50,800 nt of DNA, taken from an uncultured Elusimicrobia bacterium (GTDB lineage Bacteria > Elusimicrobiota > Elusimicrobia > Elusimicrobiales > Elusimicrobiaceae). Of this stretch, positions 50,763 to 50,800 are shown one piece after another. A program made the translations under genes and the position numbers. The stretch spans positions 1 through 50,800 of the forward strand of contig CAMZGO010000009.1 of the NCBI GenBank assembly GCA_947306425.1, written 5' to 3'. Positions within the stretch are counted from its first letter, which is position 1; each line of letters starts with the position of its first letter. A model generated the notes under the pieces. That model saw only the letters and a list, made by a program, of their open reading frames with translations, did not search any database and was not told the DNA's origin.

Positions 50763-50800
50763 AAAATGTTGCTAATACCGTATCAAAAATGATGGAATGT

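Overview
The window is 50.8 kb of an A+T-rich bacterial chromosome carrying mostly housekeeping and envelope genes; I see no phage, CRISPR array or intact insertion sequence. Several features point to a Gram-negative organism: a type IV pilus/type II secretion apparatus with an outer-membrane secretin, an LpoB-type lipoprotein, heptosyltransferase-like GT9 enzymes and O-antigen-ligase-like polymerases. The type IV pilin at 39261 has the leader-plus-long-hydrophobic-helix form I associate with Elusimicrobiota (Elusimicrobium minutum and relatives). That placement is an inference from family resemblance, not a search result.

Layout. (1) 1-1480: infC-rpmI-rplT with promoter and terminator. (2) tRNA-His, then a bidirectional terminator shared with asnS (minus strand). 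(3) 3110-7716: a plus-strand envelope operon of three lipoproteins (LpoB-like, COG3014-like, LPP20-like), an exported FKBP isomerase and two small membrane proteins, followed by gpmA. (4) pyrR on the minus strand. (5) 23586 down to 9255: a minus-strand pilus/secretion operon of 15 genes. It is headed by an unusual lipoprotein (acidic linker, OmpA-like domain, FlgD-type Ig-like domain), then a PilM-PilN fusion, PilO, PilP, the secretin, the PilB/GspE ATPase, PilC/GspF, six Cys-rich (pseudo)pilin-like proteins, a secreted gluzincin-type peptidase and a TPR protein. (6) 28449 down to 23668: tRNA-Thr followed closely by two tandem O-antigen-ligase/polymerase-family membrane proteins with C-terminal TPR-like regions. 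(7) 29000-29610: a small TPR gene preceded by a candidate structured RNA with its own promoter and terminator, and a pair of dispersed hairpin repeats. (8) gatB diverges from two GT9 glycosyltransferases across 19 bp. (9) 39095 down to 33633: an intact 5'-nucleotidase-like phosphoesterase, a lipoprotein paralogue that has lost almost all its metal ligands, dusB and a MurJ-family flippase. (10) A lone type IV pilin at 39261 with a near-consensus promoter. (11) 50231 down to 39893: an 11-gene chain pheS-pheT-zapB-like-zapA-like-rarA-xseA-xseB-tlyA-squalene/phytoene synthase-TPR-tatD in which most genes overlap or abut. (12) The right edge holds another pair of hairpin repeats and a decayed TPR gene tail.

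The signals most worth a second look are listed here. First, a dispersed, fold-conserved intergenic repeat family has a two-unit composite form seen twice and a single-unit form seen once; compensatory base changes between copies keep both its outer and inner stems paired, and it runs up to stop codons. Second, a possible unrecognised ~245-nt structured RNA lies at 29011-29255. Third, gatB and a glycosyltransferase share a compact bidirectional promoter that would give leaderless messages. Fourth, a pseudo-phosphoesterase is paired with its active paralogue. Fifth, the pilus operon has an unusual head lipoprotein and lies next to candidate glycan ligases.
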